Source: Gracilibacillus oryzae (GTDB lineage Bacteria; Bacillota; Bacilli; Bacillales; Amphibacillaceae). From it: 58,827 nucleotides of DNA. The number at the start of each line of letters is the position of its first letter. Within the stretch, counting starts at the first letter, position 1. The stretch spans positions 142,757 through 201,583 of the forward strand of contig NZ_ML762427.1 in NCBI RefSeq assembly GCF_009498735.1. Direction: 5' to 3'. Below the pieces are notes generated by a model. It was not told the DNA's origin, made no database searches, and saw nothing but the letters and a program-made list of their open reading frames with translations. Shown here piece by piece: positions 33,667-42,112 of the stretch. The position numbers and the translations under genes were made by a program.

Positions 33667-35010
33667 ATGTCAGATCAAATGTTAATATTAATTGCAATTG
33701 CAGGTATTTTCCTATTATTATTTTTAGTTATCAAGACAAAACTTCATGCTTTTGTCGCATTATTAGTAGTTAGTTTAATAGTTGGTATTCTAGCAGGTAT
33801 GCCGCTTAATCATGTAGTTGAAACGATGCAGGAAGGGATGGGTGGAACGCTCGGTTTTGTTGCTGTTGTTGTCGGATTAGGAGCAATGTTTGGTCAGATG
33901 CTTGAAGTGTCTGGTGGTGCTGACCGTTTGGCTAAAACGATGATTAATAAATTCGGTGAAGACAAAGCACAATGGTCACTCGGTATTACTGGGTTTCTAG
34001 TAGCTATTCCTGTATTTTTTGATGTTGGTTTTATCATCCTTGTTCCAATCGTATATGGTCTTGCGAAAAAGACAGGGAGATCATTACTTTATTATGGTAT
34101 TCCATTACTTGCAGGTCTTGCCGTAACGCACAGCTTTATACCGCCAACTCCCGGACCGATTGCTGTCGCTGAATTAGTCGGAGCAGACCTTGGCTGGGTT
34201 ATCTTGTTTGGTGCTTTAGCAGGTATTCCTTCTATGATTATTGCAGGGCCGCTGTTTGCAAGATATATTTCCAAACGGTTACATGTGGTCGTACCTGACT
34301 ATATGAATACAGAGGAAGTGGAATATGATCGGGATCTTCCTAGCTTTCAGCTTATTGCGACAATTATTTTAATTCCTTTAGTATTAATACTGCTTAATAC
34401 ATTTTCAGGGGTATTGTTAGATGATGACCACATTGTGAAGCAAATTTTAACATTCTTAGGTCACCCATTTGTTGCTTTAACTATTGCTACGATTTTAACG
34501 TTTATTTTCTTAGGTACAAAACGCGGCTACACTCGCCAGGAAGTTCAGGATATTGCGAATAAAGGACTCGAGCCTGCCGGTATTATTATTCTTGTAACAG
34601 GTGCAGGTGGTGTATTTAAACAGATACTAATTGACTCTGGTGTCGGAGATGTAATCGGAAACATGATGGCCGGTTCAAACTTGCCTCCTATCCTGCTTGC
34701 TTTCTTAATCGCTGCTGCTGTTCGTGTAGCACAAGGTTCGGCAACCGTATCAATGGTTACTGCTGCTGGTTTAGTTTCACCATTAATCAGTATACTAAAT
34801 TTAGAAGGGCCAGTTCTTGGCCTGATTGTTATTGCTATTGCATCAGGGGCAACGGTATTATCTCATGTGAACGACTCTGGCTTCTGGTTAGTAGGGCGCT
34901 ACTTTGGACTTGATGTAAAAGATACACTGAAATCATGGACAGTGATGGAGACACTTATTGGTCTCGTTGGTTTAGGTGTCGCTTTATTATTAGGAATTTT
35001 TATTTCCTAA
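33667..35010 (+). CDS. gntP: Gluconate:H+ symporter GntP
   Basis: 447 aa with about 12 membrane segments, typical GntP family length. Characteristic segments are VGLGAMFGQMLEVSGGADRL, HSFIPPTPGPIAVAE, QGSATVSMVTAAG and LSHVNDSGFWLVGRYFGL. It imports gluconate, which must be phosphorylated before gnd can act; no gluconokinase gene is in the window. Transcribed with gnd, ending at a strong terminator. Confidence 0.93.
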   Translation: MSDQMLILIAIAGIFLLLFLVIKTKLHAFVALLVVSLIVGILAGMPLNHVVETMQEGMGGTLGFVAVVVGLGAMFGQMLEVSGGADRLAKTMINKFGEDKAQWSLGITGFLVAIPVFFDVGFIILVPIVYGLAKKTGRSLLYYGIPLLAGLAVTHSFIPPTPGPIAVAELVGADLGWVILFGALAGIPSMIIAGPLFARYISKRLHVVVPDYMNTEEVEYDRDLPSFQLIATIILIPLVLILLNTFSGVLLDDDHIVKQILTFLGHPFVALTIATILTFIFLGTKRGYTRQEVQDIANKGLEPAGIIILVTGAGGVFKQILIDSGVGDVIGNMMAGSNLPPILLAFLIAAAVRVAQGSATVSMVTAAGLVSPLISILNLEGPVLGLIVIAIASGATVLSHVNDSGFWLVGRYFGLDVKDTLKSWTVMETLIGLVGLGVALLLGIFIS

Positions 35011-35013
35011 AAG

Positions 35014-35049
35014 AAAAAGTAGAAGGATCTGATTCCTTCTACTTTTTTT
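35014..35049. terminator. Bidirectional terminator, gntP / chemotaxis gene
   Basis: AAAAAGTAGAAGGA pairs with TCCTTCTACTTTTT, with A- and T-runs on both sides; serves the convergent gntP and receptor genes. Confidence 0.9.
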
Positions 35050-35052
35050 CAT

Positions 35053-37050
35053 CTATAATTTAAATCTTTTCACTAATTCTTCCAGGTTGCTCGCCATTTC
35101 TGCCAATTGTTCGGAGGCTGCAGAGACTTCCTGCATTGCTGCCATTTGTTCTTCTGCTGAGGCAGAAGTTGTATGAGCGCTGTCTGCAGACATTCTGGTT
35201 ACTTTTTCTAATGCAGCGATATTCTGAGTCACTTGTTTGGTCCTTTCAGAGATATAATCTGTGACTCCAGTGATGCCTTGAATTTGTTGCACAATTTGTT
35301 TTGTTGAATCTTCTATGTTCACAAATGCCTCCGCAGCTTCTTCACTAATGCGCAAACCTTGATTCAATTGGTTGTGTACATTTCCCCTCATCGTTTCGGT
35401 GGTTTTTTCAACTATATGAATCATTTTCATGATAGTAGAATCAATACCTTCTGCCACCTCTTTTGATTGGTCAGACAATTTTAAAATTTCGTTTGCCACA
35501 ACAGCAAATCCTCTGCCATGTTCTCCTGATCTTGCAGCTTCAATCGATGCATTTAATGATAGCAAGTTTGTCTGCTGCGAAATATCGCCGATAGCACTAT
35601 TCATCTTAATTGCTTCATTCGACAAATTCGAGAGTTCGACAATCATATCCGAAGATTCCTGGACAGCTTCCAGTATTTTATCCATCTGGGCAGTAACATT
35701 TTTAATCGTTTCATTGCCTTTATCAACATCCCGATCGGTTTTATTTACCGTTTCCTTCATCATATCGACAAAATCAGTAATAGATTTCACACCATTTGCC
35801 ATGCTATCAATGGCTTCTGCGGTTTCTTCTGATGCTTCTGCACCGCTAGCAGCTGTTTCTGCCGTTTCCTGGATCGTAGTGACAACATCTTCAATTGCTT
35901 TCGTTGTTTCTTCTGTACTAACTTTGATCGATTCAGAAGAGCCTGTTAATAAATTCGATGCTTGCTTCAGCTCCCCGACAATCGTGCGAATAGAGCTGGT
36001 CATTTCATTAAAGTCTTCTGCTACAAGTCCAATTTCGCCTTTTCGCTTTATATCTACCTGCTCATTTAGATTTCCATCCCGGACGTTCCTTGTACTCTTG
36101 CGTAACTTCTTCAATGGGATAAAAATCGAACGAAGAGTAAAGATTAATAAGATTCCACCTAAAATAATGAAAATACCAAGCACAATTAATACAGTATGTA
36201 AAATAGGTGCAGCCGCCTCATTATAGTCACTCACTGCAACTAATCCAGTTACAGTCCAACCTGTCATTGGCTCTACTATTTCATATAATTCTGTCATCAT
36301 CGTTAAATCTATTTCTGTTACGGATACTTCTTCTTGATTTGCATCCCCGCTGGCTATTGCAAAATTGTCACCTTGCTTTATCTCACCAGCTTCAAAAATA
36401 AAACCAGTACCTGTTACAATATTCCCTGCTCGATCAAGGATAGCCATCGTACCGGTGTCACCTAGTCTTGTAGTCTGAACTGCTTCTGCTAATGGAGCCA
36501 GACTCATTGATAACTGAACAACTCCTTGCTGATTGGAAAGTGGCTGTGATAGTCTGATAACCCATTCGTCAGTCTCCATACTTTTCACAACATTAGAGAT
36601 TGCCACACCATCGGTTTCCATAGCTGAGGTATACCATTCTTCTTCCCGAGGATTAAATAATCCTTCCTCATTTGTAGGTGTTCCTAAGAATGTCCCATCT
36701 TCCAACCCTATTGTGACCTCTGTTATCTCATCATTACTACTGACAAAATACTCCATAAATTCACTGACAGTAGCATCATCACTTTCTAGCGAGTATCTGT
36801 TTATAACATCCGTTAAAGTATTAAGATTCATCATTGATCTGTCGATAAACTGGCTCGTATTACTTTGGACTAACGTAAGACTTGACTTTGTTCCAGTTGT
36901 TATCTTATTCCTTACCTCACTTTTTGCTGTTTCATAGGCTAAATAACCTATAATTGATGCAGGAATAATTAATATTACTAGAAAAGACACGATCAGTTTT
37001 GTCCGAATCATCCCTCTTTGTCTCTTTAATGCCATCCACCAATTTTTCAT
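35053..37050 (-). CDS. Methyl-accepting chemotaxis protein with Cache sensor
   Basis: 665 aa. First membrane helix at residues ~18-40; extracellular double-Cache region ~45-280 (EVTIGLEDGTFLGTPTNEEG, REEEWYTSAME, WVIRLSQPLSN); second helix ~283-305; HAMP ~306-360; long coiled-coil signalling domain with the conserved tip AIEAARSGEHGRGFAVVANEI. The C-terminus LVKRFKL is typical of Bacillus McpA/B/C relatives. Ligand unknown. A sigma-D-like promoter lies upstream, fitting coexpression with motility genes. Confidence 0.92.
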   Translation of the reverse strand: MKNWWMALKRQRGMIRTKLIVSFLVILIIPASIIGYLAYETAKSEVRNKITTGTKSSLTLVQSNTSQFIDRSMMNLNTLTDVINRYSLESDDATVSEFMEYFVSSNDEITEVTIGLEDGTFLGTPTNEEGLFNPREEEWYTSAMETDGVAISNVVKSMETDEWVIRLSQPLSNQQGVVQLSMSLAPLAEAVQTTRLGDTGTMAILDRAGNIVTGTGFIFEAGEIKQGDNFAIASGDANQEEVSVTEIDLTMMTELYEIVEPMTGWTVTGLVAVSDYNEAAAPILHTVLIVLGIFIILGGILLIFTLRSIFIPLKKLRKSTRNVRDGNLNEQVDIKRKGEIGLVAEDFNEMTSSIRTIVGELKQASNLLTGSSESIKVSTEETTKAIEDVVTTIQETAETAASGAEASEETAEAIDSMANGVKSITDFVDMMKETVNKTDRDVDKGNETIKNVTAQMDKILEAVQESSDMIVELSNLSNEAIKMNSAIGDISQQTNLLSLNASIEAARSGEHGRGFAVVANEILKLSDQSKEVAEGIDSTIMKMIHIVEKTTETMRGNVHNQLNQGLRISEEAAEAFVNIEDSTKQIVQQIQGITGVTDYISERTKQVTQNIAALEKVTRMSADSAHTTSASAEEQMAAMQEVSAASEQLAEMASNLEELVKRFKL

Positions 37051-37094
37051 TTTAATCCGTTCCTCTCTATGCTGAATTAACCCCCCTTATTTCT

Positions 37095-37119
37095 ATATCG
37101 GCATTTTTAGCGAGATTTA
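37095..37119 (-). promoter_or_regulatory. Sigma-D-like promoter of the chemotaxis receptor
   Basis: Minus strand: TAAA (37119-37116), 13 bases, GCCGATAT (37102-37095). The -10 element is a perfect sigma-D match; the spacer is one to two bases shorter than usual. Confidence 0.6.
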
Positions 37120-37207
37120 AATTACGTGCAATAGAGCCCTGGTATGTTTATGTCTGGTTTATTCGGGAAAATTATATGTGAAATCGATATAAATGGAGGT
37201 TTTTATT

Positions 37208-37537
37208 ATGAATAGAGAAAAGCTTTTAAAAACATTACATGAATGTATGGATTCCTGTAATCAATGCTTTGACGCGTGTTTGCAAGAAGAGAATGTAAAT
37301 ATGATGACAGAATGTATTCGTTTAGACCGGGAATGTGCCGATATTTGTAATTATCTTGAATCAGCCATATCGAGAAACTCCCCATATATTAAAGAAATAG
37401 CAGCAGTATGTGCCAAAATCTGTAAAGCTTGTGCAGCAGAATGCGAGAAGCATGAACATGAGCATTGCCAGCAATGTGCAAAAGCTTGTAGAGAATGTGC
37501 GGAAGCGTGTGAAGAAGCAGGTAAAGAAATCATTTAA
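37208..37537 (+). CDS. Four-helix-bundle copper-binding protein (Csp/YhjQ type)
   Basis: 109-aa cytosolic cysteine-rich protein. Helices contain repeated CxxxC pairs: CMDSCNQCFDAC, CIRLDRECADIC, CAKICKACAAECEKHEHEHC, CAKACRECAEACEEAG. This is the DUF326/Csp pattern, where Cys residues line a four-helix bundle that stores many Cu(I) ions. ATG 37208 follows GGAGGTTTTTATT; the in-frame ATG 37193 overlaps that site. It is followed 20 bases later by a damaged ydaT-like gene. Confidence 0.9.
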   Translation: MNREKLLKTLHECMDSCNQCFDACLQEENVNMMTECIRLDRECADICNYLESAISRNSPYIKEIAAVCAKICKACAAECEKHEHEHCQQCAKACRECAEACEEAGKEII

Positions 37538-37557
37538 TCTAATGAGGAGGACAGCAA

Positions 37558-38007
37558 ATGCCTTGGGATACTAATGATTATCCTAGTTCATTAAAAAACT
37601 TAGACAAACCAGTCAGAAAAAAAGCCATTCAGATAGCCAATGCGATGATAGATTAGGGATATAAGGAAGGACGAGCTATTCCGATTGCAACGAATCAGGC
37701 AGAAGAGTGGTATGAGAATGCCTCAAAGAAAGAGATAGATGACGTGAACAAAATGAGTGATCAGGATTTACGCACAAGAGATGAGGATAAGCAATCCAGC
37801 CGTCCGGAATTACTAGATAAAGGTGAACATGTCATTCCCCATGAGGATGGGTGGGCAGTGAAAGCAGAAGATGCAAAAAAAGCATCGAACGTTTTCGATA
37901 AAAAACAGGATGCAATAGATCGCGCAAAAGAAATCGCTGAGAATAAACAAACGATGGTAATTGTTCATAAAAAGGATGGATCGGTTCAGGATAAAGTAAG
38001 ATTTTGA
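37558..38007 (+). pseudogene. ydaT: DUF2188 (YdaT-like) gene interrupted by in-frame TAG
   Basis: One frame runs from ATG 37558 (after GAGGAGGACAGCAA) to TGA 38007: MPWDTNDYPSSLKNLDKPVR KKAIQIANAMID, TAG at 37654-37656, GYKEGRAIPIATNQAEEWYE, then a DUF2188 domain (HVIPHEDGWAVKAEDAKKAS ... MVIVHKKDGSVQDKVRF). Relatives such as B. subtilis YdaT, as I recall them, have Glu at the stop position (MIDEGY), so one G-to-T change explains it. A shorter product from ATG 37753 could still contain the DUF2188 part. The full protein would be 149 aa. Confidence 0.8.
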
Positions 38008-38045
38008 TCAAGGGATATATTATTCACTAATCATGCTATTCAACC

Positions 38046-38290
38046 AATGCCCCAAGACGCGCTGTCTCGGGGCATTTGAACTCCATCTTAATGCCTTCAG
38101 CTACATCTTGGAAGCCATCTCAAGGCATTCAAAACACATCCTAATGCCTTCAGCTACTTCCCAAGTCCGTCTCAAGGCATTCAAAACACATACTAATGCC
38201 TTCACCCCCATCTCAAGTCCGTCTCAAAGTATTCAAAACACATACTAATGCCTTCACCCCCATCTCAAGTCCGTCTCAAAGTATTCAAAA
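38046..38290. repeat. 52-bp tandem array of alternating inverted arms (array 2)
   Basis: TAATGCC recurs at 38089, 38142, 38194 and 38246 (spacings 53, 52, 52). Between copies lies the reverse complement, AAGGCATT or the degenerate AAAGTATT, so arms alternate in orientation about every half unit. The 5' end is a strong hairpin, AATGCCCC (38046-38053) with AGAC/GTCT and GGGGCATT (38069-38076), made of the same arm sequence and possibly the terminator from which the array grew. Open frames across it are not credible genes. Confidence 0.85.
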
Positions 38291-38406
38291 TCCATCCTAA
38301 ATCTACCAATTCTATCATTCTGCATATTTCACAATATTGTCAGTGGCTAGTTACTGCAGATTCTCATATAATGAAGAGTGAATCTGAAAGAAAAGAGGCA
38401 ATGCCC

Positions 38407-39759
38407 ATGACTCAAAGAGAGAAGAAGAAAGGCCATGCAAACATCTATCAGATCGTTTGGCGATGGCATTTTTATGCTGGACTCATTTTTGCTCCTTTTC
38501 TAATTATTCTCGCTGTAACAGGTGCTATTTATTTGTTCAAACCACAAATTGAAGCAAACCTGTACGCAGATTATTATCAGGTACAAGAACAAGGAGAAAA
38601 GATGGCTCCTTCTGCACATATAGAAACTGTTATGCTGGAATATCCAGACGCAGAAATTACAAGATATCGGCCTGGTGAAGACAGTACCCGCTCAGCTGAA
38701 GTGCGCGCCCTCGTTAATGGTGAATCTTTTACCTTTTTCATAAATCCATATACTTCTGAACTAATCGGGAAAATAAATGATCAGCATCGATTGATTGACC
38801 GAGTGGAAGAATTTCATGGAGAATTAATGATGGGGACCATTGGGGATCGTATTGTAGAGCTGGCCGCATGCTGGACATTAATTTTAGTAACAACAGGCCT
38901 TTATATTTGGTTTCCCAGAAAGAGGAAGGACATTTTCGGTGTCCTGCTGCCAAGGATAAGAAAGAATAAACGGACATTATTCCGGGATATGCACGCTGTT
39001 ACAGGGTTTTGGTTATCGATCGCGATTATATTCCTTGTTTTGTCAGGTTTATTATGGTCAGGCTTTTGGGGAACGAAAGTCCAAACTATTTTAACGAATG
39101 CCGGAGCAGGCTATCCGCCGTCTATCTGGGTGGGTAGTGCACCTGAATCTGGACTGCAAACAAAAGATATTGCAGATGTACCATGGTCTGCACAAACCAT
39201 GCCTGTTCCCAGCTCTGATCAACATGATGGATTTATTCCAATAAGTATTGATGAAGTTGTCGAGATTACCGATAAAGAAAATATTTATCCAACATATGAA
39301 GTCATTTATCCATCCAGCCCGGAAGGTGTTTATACCATTTCTGTCTTTCCGCCTAAAGCAAGAGATGAAGCGACAATGCATATTGATCAGTATAGCGGGG
39401 CTATTCTGGCAGACTATCGATTTGACAATTATAAGCCATTAGGGAAGTTAATGGCATGGGGAATAACCGTGCATAAAGGACAAGAATATGGTCTGATCAA
39501 TCAGATTGGCGGATTATTGGTATGTCTTGGGATTATCACGCTTGTGATCAGCGGATGGATCATGTGGTGGAAGCGAAAACCAAAAGGACAGCTCGGCTCG
39601 CCTAATAGTCCAAGCATTTTGACAAAGAAAAGATTAACGATTCCATTACTAGTTTTCAGTGTTGTTTTTCCACTTGTCGGACTATCTGTCATCATTGTTT
39701 TCCTGTTAGACTGGCTTGTGTTCCGGAGAATTCCAAAATTGAAAAGATTCTTCCGCTAA
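38407..39759 (+). CDS. PepSY-associated transmembrane protein
   Basis: 450 aa from ATG 38407, eight bases after AGAGG; in-frame starts at 38248 and 38371 lack ribosome sites. Four membrane segments: one near the start (LIFAPFLIILAVTGAIYLF), two near the middle (LAACWTLILVTTGLYIW, WLSIAIIFLVLSGLLWSGFW) and one or two at the end, with PepSY modules in the extracytoplasmic parts. The histidine in WRWHFYAGL and DMHAVTGFW, and YTISVFPP, fit the PepSY_TM family, linked to iron/flavin reduction or metal handling. It is followed by a FixH-like lipoprotein gene 17 bases downstream. Confidence 0.85.
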   Translation: MTQREKKKGHANIYQIVWRWHFYAGLIFAPFLIILAVTGAIYLFKPQIEANLYADYYQVQEQGEKMAPSAHIETVMLEYPDAEITRYRPGEDSTRSAEVRALVNGESFTFFINPYTSELIGKINDQHRLIDRVEEFHGELMMGTIGDRIVELAACWTLILVTTGLYIWFPRKRKDIFGVLLPRIRKNKRTLFRDMHAVTGFWLSIAIIFLVLSGLLWSGFWGTKVQTILTNAGAGYPPSIWVGSAPESGLQTKDIADVPWSAQTMPVPSSDQHDGFIPISIDEVVEITDKENIYPTYEVIYPSSPEGVYTISVFPPKARDEATMHIDQYSGAILADYRFDNYKPLGKLMAWGITVHKGQEYGLINQIGGLLVCLGIITLVISGWIMWWKRKPKGQLGSPNSPSILTKKRLTIPLLVFSVVFPLVGLSVIIVFLLDWLVFRRIPKLKRFFR

Positions 39760-39776
39760 TAGAAAGTGGTGCAAAT

Positions 39777-40250
39777 ATGAAAAGAAATTGGATATGGTTA
39801 ATGGCTGTTCTATTAATGGCATGTTCTCCTAACCAAGTAGAGGAATCGTCTGCGGAACTATATCACACAGAGATTCCTCTAAAAGCAAAGTTTGATTTAC
39901 CATCAGAAGTCCTGCCTGAGCAGGAAATGGATATGGGATTTTTATTAACCCAAAATGGGAAGCCAGTTGAAAATTTAACAAATGTAAAGCTTAGAATCTG
40001 GCAGGATCAGCATGAAGACAAGGCAGTGGAAGTAATCGTCCCATACGCTCAGGATGGATGGTATCGAACAAACATGACACTAGAGGAAGATGGTATTTAT
40101 TACATGCAGTTGGTTGCAAATACCGAAACCTCCTCCATCATGCCAACAAAACGCTTTATTGCAGGGGAACTAACTTCAGAAGAGTTAGAACAACTGGAGA
40201 AATCCAGCAAAACAGAACCAGAAGAACATCATCACGGGGAGCATCATTAG
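39777..40250 (+). CDS. FixH/YtkA-like lipoprotein with His-rich tail
   Basis: 157 aa. Signal peptide with lipobox LMAC (Cys16). The mature part has the FixH-like/YtkA pattern (MGFLLTQNGKPVENLTNVKL RIW, then DGWYRTNMTLEEDGIYYMQL) and ends HHHGEHH, a likely metal-binding tail. Encoded directly after the PepSY protein. Homologues occur around copper proteins and oxidase assembly, and a copper-storage gene lies 2.2 kb upstream, so a shared metal role is possible but unproved. Confidence 0.82.
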   Translation: MKRNWIWLMAVLLMACSPNQVEESSAELYHTEIPLKAKFDLPSEVLPEQEMDMGFLLTQNGKPVENLTNVKLRIWQDQHEDKAVEVIVPYAQDGWYRTNMTLEEDGIYYMQLVANTETSSIMPTKRFIAGELTSEELEQLEKSSKTEPEEHHHGEHH

Positions 40251-40307
40251 GTGGGTTTATCCATCTTATGATGCTCTTTTCTTTATAGCTCAATTAGAAA
40301 GTATAAG

Positions 40308-41591
40308 TTAGGTGCGTTTTTCCTTATGAAGATCATCCAGTAATCCTGTTTCTCCTGTTACTGCATCAACATAGTAATCACAATCAAGCTTTCCGCATAA
40401 AATATACTTTTCTTTGTGATAATCATAAACATAATAAGGCTTCAACTCAAAGAATGATCGTAGTTTTTCAAATGCAGCAGTTTTCTCCATATTCCTGTCA
40501 CCATCTCGCTCAAACTTACAGATCATATCTAAAAATCGTCTTGTGTCCATGTAATTTAACACCTCAAATGTGAGGCGGTCTATCATTACGACAATTTTTT
40601 TATTGAAAATATTACTGTTCTTTTTTACAGGCTTTACTATTGCATGAATCATTTCCATATCTCTATACAAGTGGTCTAACACCCATTTGCCAGATTCATC
40701 TGCATATTCAATCCGCATAAGAGATTCTACACTCGTCACACATTTATTCTTTTCTTCTTCTGTTATCGGCTTGGCATCAGGACTAGGTTCATTGGCAAAC
40801 GCGATTTCAGCAGATACTTGTCTGTCTTCGAAAACAGGCTGGCGGTTTATTTCTCCATCCAAACTCGTTTCCCATGTTAATATCTGCTCAATCTGAGTGC
40901 GTAATCCTTGGGGAACACCTATATCATAGCTGATTGTTGATTGGTCATTATTCACCACAAATATCTCTTCCATTCCATATACTTGTTGAATTCTCGCATT
41001 CTTAAAGTCCGGAAATTCAATTAATTTCAGTTGGTTATACGCTTTATCATGAATATTTTCCTGGGATAAGATGAATTCTTCCTTTATTATTGATTCCATT
41101 GGCGGAAACTCCCCAAAAACAGAAAAAAGCAGCAACTGACCATCCTGATTCAAATTAACATCAATCTGTGCCGAAGGAAAAACGGGTATATTATCAACAC
41201 TTGCCTTGAACTGCCAGTTGTTTTCCGTCTCCTTCACTAAACGATATTGATCGCGGTTTATCCCCGTTTCGCTTTCCACCCAGTTAACAACAGATTCTGT
41301 ACTTGGTTCCAGCTTGAAGTTCGCAAAAGATGTTTTTCCAACAAATATGATACTTTCCATCTTTTCGCTATGAATATCCACCTCAATACTCGCCGTTCCC
41401 TCAGGGTTAAAATCTTCCCCTTCTGGATCTTCAGGAATGTGAAGTGGAAACCATTCCATACAGTAAATATATTTTGTACGCCGGTATGTATCTATTTTAC
41501 GTCTGATACTAGATCTCTTTAAAAAATAGTGGTCTAACCCTAACTTTTCTTTTATTGAATCTGCTAATTTTTGCAACCTTTGATCCAACAT
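40308..41591 (-). CDS. YcdB/YcdC-like (DUF4901) hypothetical protein
   Basis: 427 aa, no signal peptide or membrane helix. A YIYCMEWFPLHIPEDPEGED FNPEGTASIEVDIH segment near residues 40-75 and paired PepSY-like strands (YYVDAVTGETGLLDDL at the end) suggest the YcdB/YcdC repeat family also seen in the secreted SLH protein of this window. Function unknown; a cytosolic member is unusual because the domain is mostly found on exported proteins. The next gene upstream on the strand ends 25 bases before it and may be cotranscribed. Confidence 0.55.
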   Translation of the reverse strand: MLDQRLQKLADSIKEKLGLDHYFLKRSSIRRKIDTYRRTKYIYCMEWFPLHIPEDPEGEDFNPEGTASIEVDIHSEKMESIIFVGKTSFANFKLEPSTESVVNWVESETGINRDQYRLVKETENNWQFKASVDNIPVFPSAQIDVNLNQDGQLLLFSVFGEFPPMESIIKEEFILSQENIHDKAYNQLKLIEFPDFKNARIQQVYGMEEIFVVNNDQSTISYDIGVPQGLRTQIEQILTWETSLDGEINRQPVFEDRQVSAEIAFANEPSPDAKPITEEEKNKCVTSVESLMRIEYADESGKWVLDHLYRDMEMIHAIVKPVKKNSNIFNKKIVVMIDRLTFEVLNYMDTRRFLDMICKFERDGDRNMEKTAAFEKLRSFFELKPYYVYDYHKEKYILCGKLDCDYYVDAVTGETGLLDDLHKEKRT

Positions 41592-41616
41592 ATACTCACT
41601 CCTAGTTAAGACTCTC

Positions 41617-41946
41617 TTAATTCTGATATAAATCTACCGTATTTGCACGAGAATAAGCTATTTCCATATTTAAAGATAATTCTGTTTTGAGTTTATACAA
41701 AAATTCTTCACCTAATAAATTGAATTGCTTTTCCTTTTCAACTGCGCCTTGTAACAATCGATCATTATCCCAATCTATCCACTCACCATATCCCAATGTC
41801 CATGCCATTAATTCTTTCTTTAACCTGTCTGAAATTGGAAAATCCTCTAAATCAAGATTTATCCCACAATGAAAACACCATAAAGGATCAGCACCAATAT
41901 CCGCTTCCAGCTTTATCACTGTTATTTTCTTACATCGGCATATCAT
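41617..41946 (-). CDS. Small zinc-ribbon-like protein, unknown function
   Basis: 109 aa. The N-terminus has CRCKK (Cys3, Cys5) and WCFHCG ~20 residues later, a possible zinc site. A conserved-looking centre follows (DLEDFPISDRLKKELMAWTL GYGEWIDWD). I recognise this as a small protein found across Bacillaceae, without a named function. Located 25 bases before the YcdB-like gene on the same strand. Confidence 0.65.
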   Translation of the reverse strand: MICRCKKITVIKLEADIGADPLWCFHCGINLDLEDFPISDRLKKELMAWTLGYGEWIDWDNDRLLQGAVEKEKQFNLLGEEFLYKLKTELSLNMEIAYSRANTVDLYQN

Positions 41947-41998
41947 TTTTTTGCCCTCATTTATGTATTGAAATCTTCAGATTGAGTCCTGCTTCATA

Positions 41999-42068
41999 CA
42001 AAAATACCGAGTGCCTGAGCAGACACCCGATACTTTTTGATTAGCGGGGTAGGTTTATCCCGCTAATC
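41999..42068 (-). terminator. Terminator region downstream of spo0M
   Basis: Two stems: GATTAGCGGG (42039-42048) with CCCGCTAATC (42059-42068), and a second, with wobble pairs, GTATCGGGTG / CACTCGGTAT on the minus strand followed by a T-run (42037-41999). The second has the terminator layout. Confidence 0.65.
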
Positions 42069-42112
42069 ATTAACGAAACTTATCAGGACGGTTAGCCTAT
42101 GATAAAAAATCG

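Noticed and set aside
35429-36226. 265-codon frame opposite the chemotaxis receptor
   Set aside because: Antisense of a Ser/Thr/Ala-rich coiled coil, a usual source of spurious frames.
37744-38007. Stand-alone DUF2188 gene
   Set aside because: The upstream frame to 37558 has a strong ribosome site and YdaT-like N-terminal sequence, so this is the 3' part of an interrupted gene.
38033-38248. 71-codon open frame
   Set aside because: Covers array 2 only and reads repeated peptide-like blocks; no ribosome site.
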